A DNA stretch of 64,000 nucleotides, from assembly GCF_043951865.1 (NCBI RefSeq), contig NZ_JBINJF010000004.1, forward strand, positions 172,982 to 236,981, written 5' to 3'. Under the pieces are notes generated by a model that worked only from the letters and a program-made list of their open reading frames with translations, made no database searches and was not told the DNA's origin. This document shows positions 62,320 to 64,000 of the stretch, piece by piece. The position numbers were made by a program, and so were the translations under genes. This stretch comes from JAMQKA01 sp043951865 (lineage in GTDB: Bacteria; Bacteroidota; Rhodothermia; Balneolales; Balneolaceae). Numbering within the stretch: the stretch's first letter is position 1; each line of letters opens with the position of its first letter.

Positions 62320-62765
62320 GCTACAGCTACGATAATTACAGGAATCATCTCGGTATCGGGAATGTACGTTTTGACAAACTCATGCCCGAAGGTGCCGCGT
62401 TATTAGAACGGGCCGAGAAAGAGGGATGGTCTGACGAGCAGATCGCCGCCGAGTCCGATTTTAAGCTTGAACAGGTTCCCTACTGGAGGGAAAAAATCAG
62501 GGAAGCATTGGCTGTTGTCGATGCGGAATCTCCCGCGCAGCTATTTCTCAGGGGCGTTCGGGCTTCGGTTGAACACGCTCTCAGTGAAGGGCTGGATGAT
62601 GAAAAAAGCGTGAATAACCTGGTCGGACAAATCTGCTACCGCGCGGCCGACCTCAGCTGCGTTCTCAAGCAGGAGGATGAGCCCCTGTGGAAATATTCGG
62701 CAGAACTTCGCTCCCGGGCCGATGATATTTCCGACCTCGATCATGATTTCAATTTTGACGAGTAA
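62320..62765 (+). CDS. Small acidic protein of unknown function
   Basis: About 148 residues in the best-supported part. NYRNHLGIGNVRFDKLMPEG, AALLERAEKEGWSDEQIAAESD and a long helical part SVEHALSEGLDDEKSVNNLV to the acidic end DISDLDHDFNFDE look like a real helical protein. I know no family. The start is uncertain: TTG 62320 as given, ATG 62382, or an upstream TTG at 62214. An ATG at 62278 in another frame hints that one base was lost near 62300. Confidence 0.55.
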
Positions 62766-62873
62766 CCAATTGCATTTGGCAGAAGGGGGAGTTGCAAAAC
62801 GTATTGAAATGTATAACCAGAGATCTTGCCCCCCTACATAACTATTTGTGTAATACGGGTTAACGCTCTGCCC

Positions 62874-63227
62874 TCAAGTTTTAACCGCTATCACATATGA
62901 AGTCATCTCCGTAATCCTGGGATTCTTGAATCCGCTGAACTTGTATACATCACAAAAAGCATACCTCTCCCCGCCTGCTGTTTTCATCTCCCCGTTCACC
63001 GATGCTGCCTTGCCGTGGGTAATGATATGATGAATCGTCAGCTCCATCGGCTCGTCGGCTTGCATCTCCTTCAGCGCTTTGGCGAACGCCTCTTTTCCTT
63101 CCACGATCATATCGCCCACAATTTCCCAGCGAATCGTATCCGTAACGTGCTCGATGATAAAATCCAAATCATTGCGGGCAAAGGCCTCATTAATCTCTTC
63201 GAGCAGCTTCTGGTTTTTTGTTTTCAT
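62874..63227 (-). CDS. SnoaL/NTF2-like protein, intact copy
   Basis: A 117-residue SnoaL-like alpha+beta barrel protein. KTKNQKLLEEINEAFARNDLDFIIEHVTDTIRWEIVGD opens it and YAFCDVYKFSGFKNPRITEM closes it (starts given). These small proteins bind hydrophobic ligands or act as isomerases; no catalytic pattern is visible. It is the intact partner of the frameshifted gene at 37929-38275, with which it shares about 85 percent of residues by eye. Confidence 0.85.
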   Translation of the reverse strand: MKTKNQKLLEEINEAFARNDLDFIIEHVTDTIRWEIVGDMIVEGKEAFAKALKEMQADEPMELTIHHIITHGKAASVNGEMKTAGGERYAFCDVYKFSGFKNPRITEMTSYVIAVKT

Positions 63228-63327
63228 GATATCGTTATTTGAATATTCAGATTTTGAGTTTTAAAGGGCTTTGAAAAATCCAGGGGTTTTGCAAAGGTCT
63301 CTTTTAGTCTTTCCAGCGACCTATAGA

Positions 63328-63702
63328 TTACCCGGCCCTCTCATCCACTTCGAAAAGACCAAACGTATTTCCTTCGGTATCCACAAAATAGCCCTGCCAG
63401 CCGGTTTTTGGAATCGGGAATTTCGGCATGGCGATTTCCCCACCCAAATTCTGAATCTGTTCGGAAACAGCATCAAAATTATCCACTTCAAAAGAACAGA
63501 CGAAGGCATTGGTTCCGCATTCGGGTGGCGGAGTCTCGGATGGACGTTTTAACATTCCCCCCGCCATTCCGCCGGTCTCAATTCTCAGATATTCTACAGG
63601 CGCGTGTGGGTTTTCCTGAAATTCCCATCCAAAAATTTCACGGTAAAAATCGGATGCTCGTTCCAAATCATCGGCTTGTATTTCAAAATAGAGGTGATTC
63701 AC
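63328..63702 (-). CDS. VOC-family protein
   Basis: A 124-residue glyoxalase-like protein: NHLYFEIQADDLERASDFYREIFGWEF at the start and FPIPKTGWQGYFVDTEGNTFGLFEVDE at the end (starts given). His3 and Glu119 are at metal-ligand positions. It is the fifth VOC gene in the accessory half of the window. It lies 100 bp after the SnoaL-like gene in transcription order reversed. Confidence 0.85.
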   Translation of the reverse strand: MNHLYFEIQADDLERASDFYREIFGWEFQENPHAPVEYLRIETGGMAGGMLKRPSETPPPECGTNAFVCSFEVDNFDAVSEQIQNLGGEIAMPKFPIPKTGWQGYFVDTEGNTFGLFEVDERAG

Positions 63703-64000
63703 AGCGTTGGTAAATATTTAATTTCTGGTGAATTTTTATCTGATACTAACCTGAATCTTCCATACCAGGATATTTCCTGCCAACAAGGCGGCGGGAAATG
63801 GTCGTGCAAACGTACCCTGGTTCGTTAACCCGGATTATTCACCAGGAAATTTGGTTGTGCACGAGGCGAAGGAAACATGACCGCGGAATAGTACATATGT
63901 ACAGGGAGCACCTCATGTTTACTTCAACGAAGTGCACGGCCCAATTTCGCAGCTATTTGTGAGGATACCCAAATTTGAGCTACCGGGTACTTCCGCTGGA
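63703..64000. repeat. Half copy and copy 2 of the palindromic repeat element
   Basis: A left-arm half copy sits at about 63768-63820 (ACCAGGATATTTCCTGCC, GGGAAATGGTCGTGC, AACGTACC). A full imperfect palindrome follows at 63842-63950, centred on GTACATATGTAC (63891-63902), with arms GAAATTTGGTTGTGCACG and CGTGCAC/GGCCCAATTTC. The last 30 bp (AAATTTGAGCTACC) recall the 58146 repeat. Confidence 0.65.

Noticed and set aside
29440..64000. Intact insertion sequence or prophage
   Set aside because: No transposase, integrase or phage structural gene was recognised on either strand.

Overview
The window reads as a chromosomal segment of a Bacteroidota-like bacterium, most plausibly from the Balneolia (Rhodothermota/Balneolota). 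Three signs point this way. Strong Shine-Dalgarno sequences are mostly absent. Promoters of the Bacteroidota form TTG-N19..22-TAnnTTTG recur upstream of exbB, rpsF, nuoL, nuoJ, clpC and the tRNA cluster. Several proteins have acidic tails (S1, S6, ClpC), as in salt-adapted relatives. The phylum is inferred from these features; no 16S gene is present.

The first 29.4 kb is housekeeping. On the minus strand lie the 5' end of ftsH, thiL, an exbB-small membrane protein-exbD-exbD operon, and rpsF-rpsR-rplI followed by a DsbD-like gene. A plus-strand chymotrypsin-fold protease comes next, followed by a tiny protein resembling the protease's own N-terminal domain. Complex I genes run nuoJ-K, then after a 435-bp gap with its own promoter nuoL-M-(pterin dehydratase)-N. 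uppP, a MoxR ATPase, cmk-rpsA, rpsT-gpmI, clpC, an exported protein, a glycosyltransferase and four tRNA genes (Pro-TGG, Arg-TCT, Cys-GCA, Glu-TTC) complete this part.

From the tRNA-Glu gene to the end (29.4-64 kb) the window is accessory in character. It is rich in small soluble single-domain proteins (DinB, VOC/glyoxalase, RibD-like reductases, YciI, SRPBCC, SnoaL-like, cupin, pirin, DUF899, DUF3224, DUF3237, YdeI), each cluster with AraC, ArsR, ECF or Crp/Fnr regulators. At least nine genes here are broken or truncated, mainly between 29.5 and 46 kb. Dispersed repeats fill the gaps, including an approximately 110-bp imperfect palindrome.

Within the accessory part, 49.6-58.1 kb forms a coherent respiratory/redox module: nirK-nirV-SCO-cupredoxin for nitrite reduction, then YceI, a Crp/Fnr regulator with an FNR-like ExxSR recognition helix, and an oxidoreductase/NmrA/VOC/pirin run. 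Two of these transcription units carry the same promoter architecture: tandem FNR-type boxes 23 bp apart at an identical distance from a TAnnTTTG element. This suggests one low-oxygen or nitrosative-stress regulon. It is the most interesting system here, together with an unusual Gln at the type-1 copper axial position of NirK.
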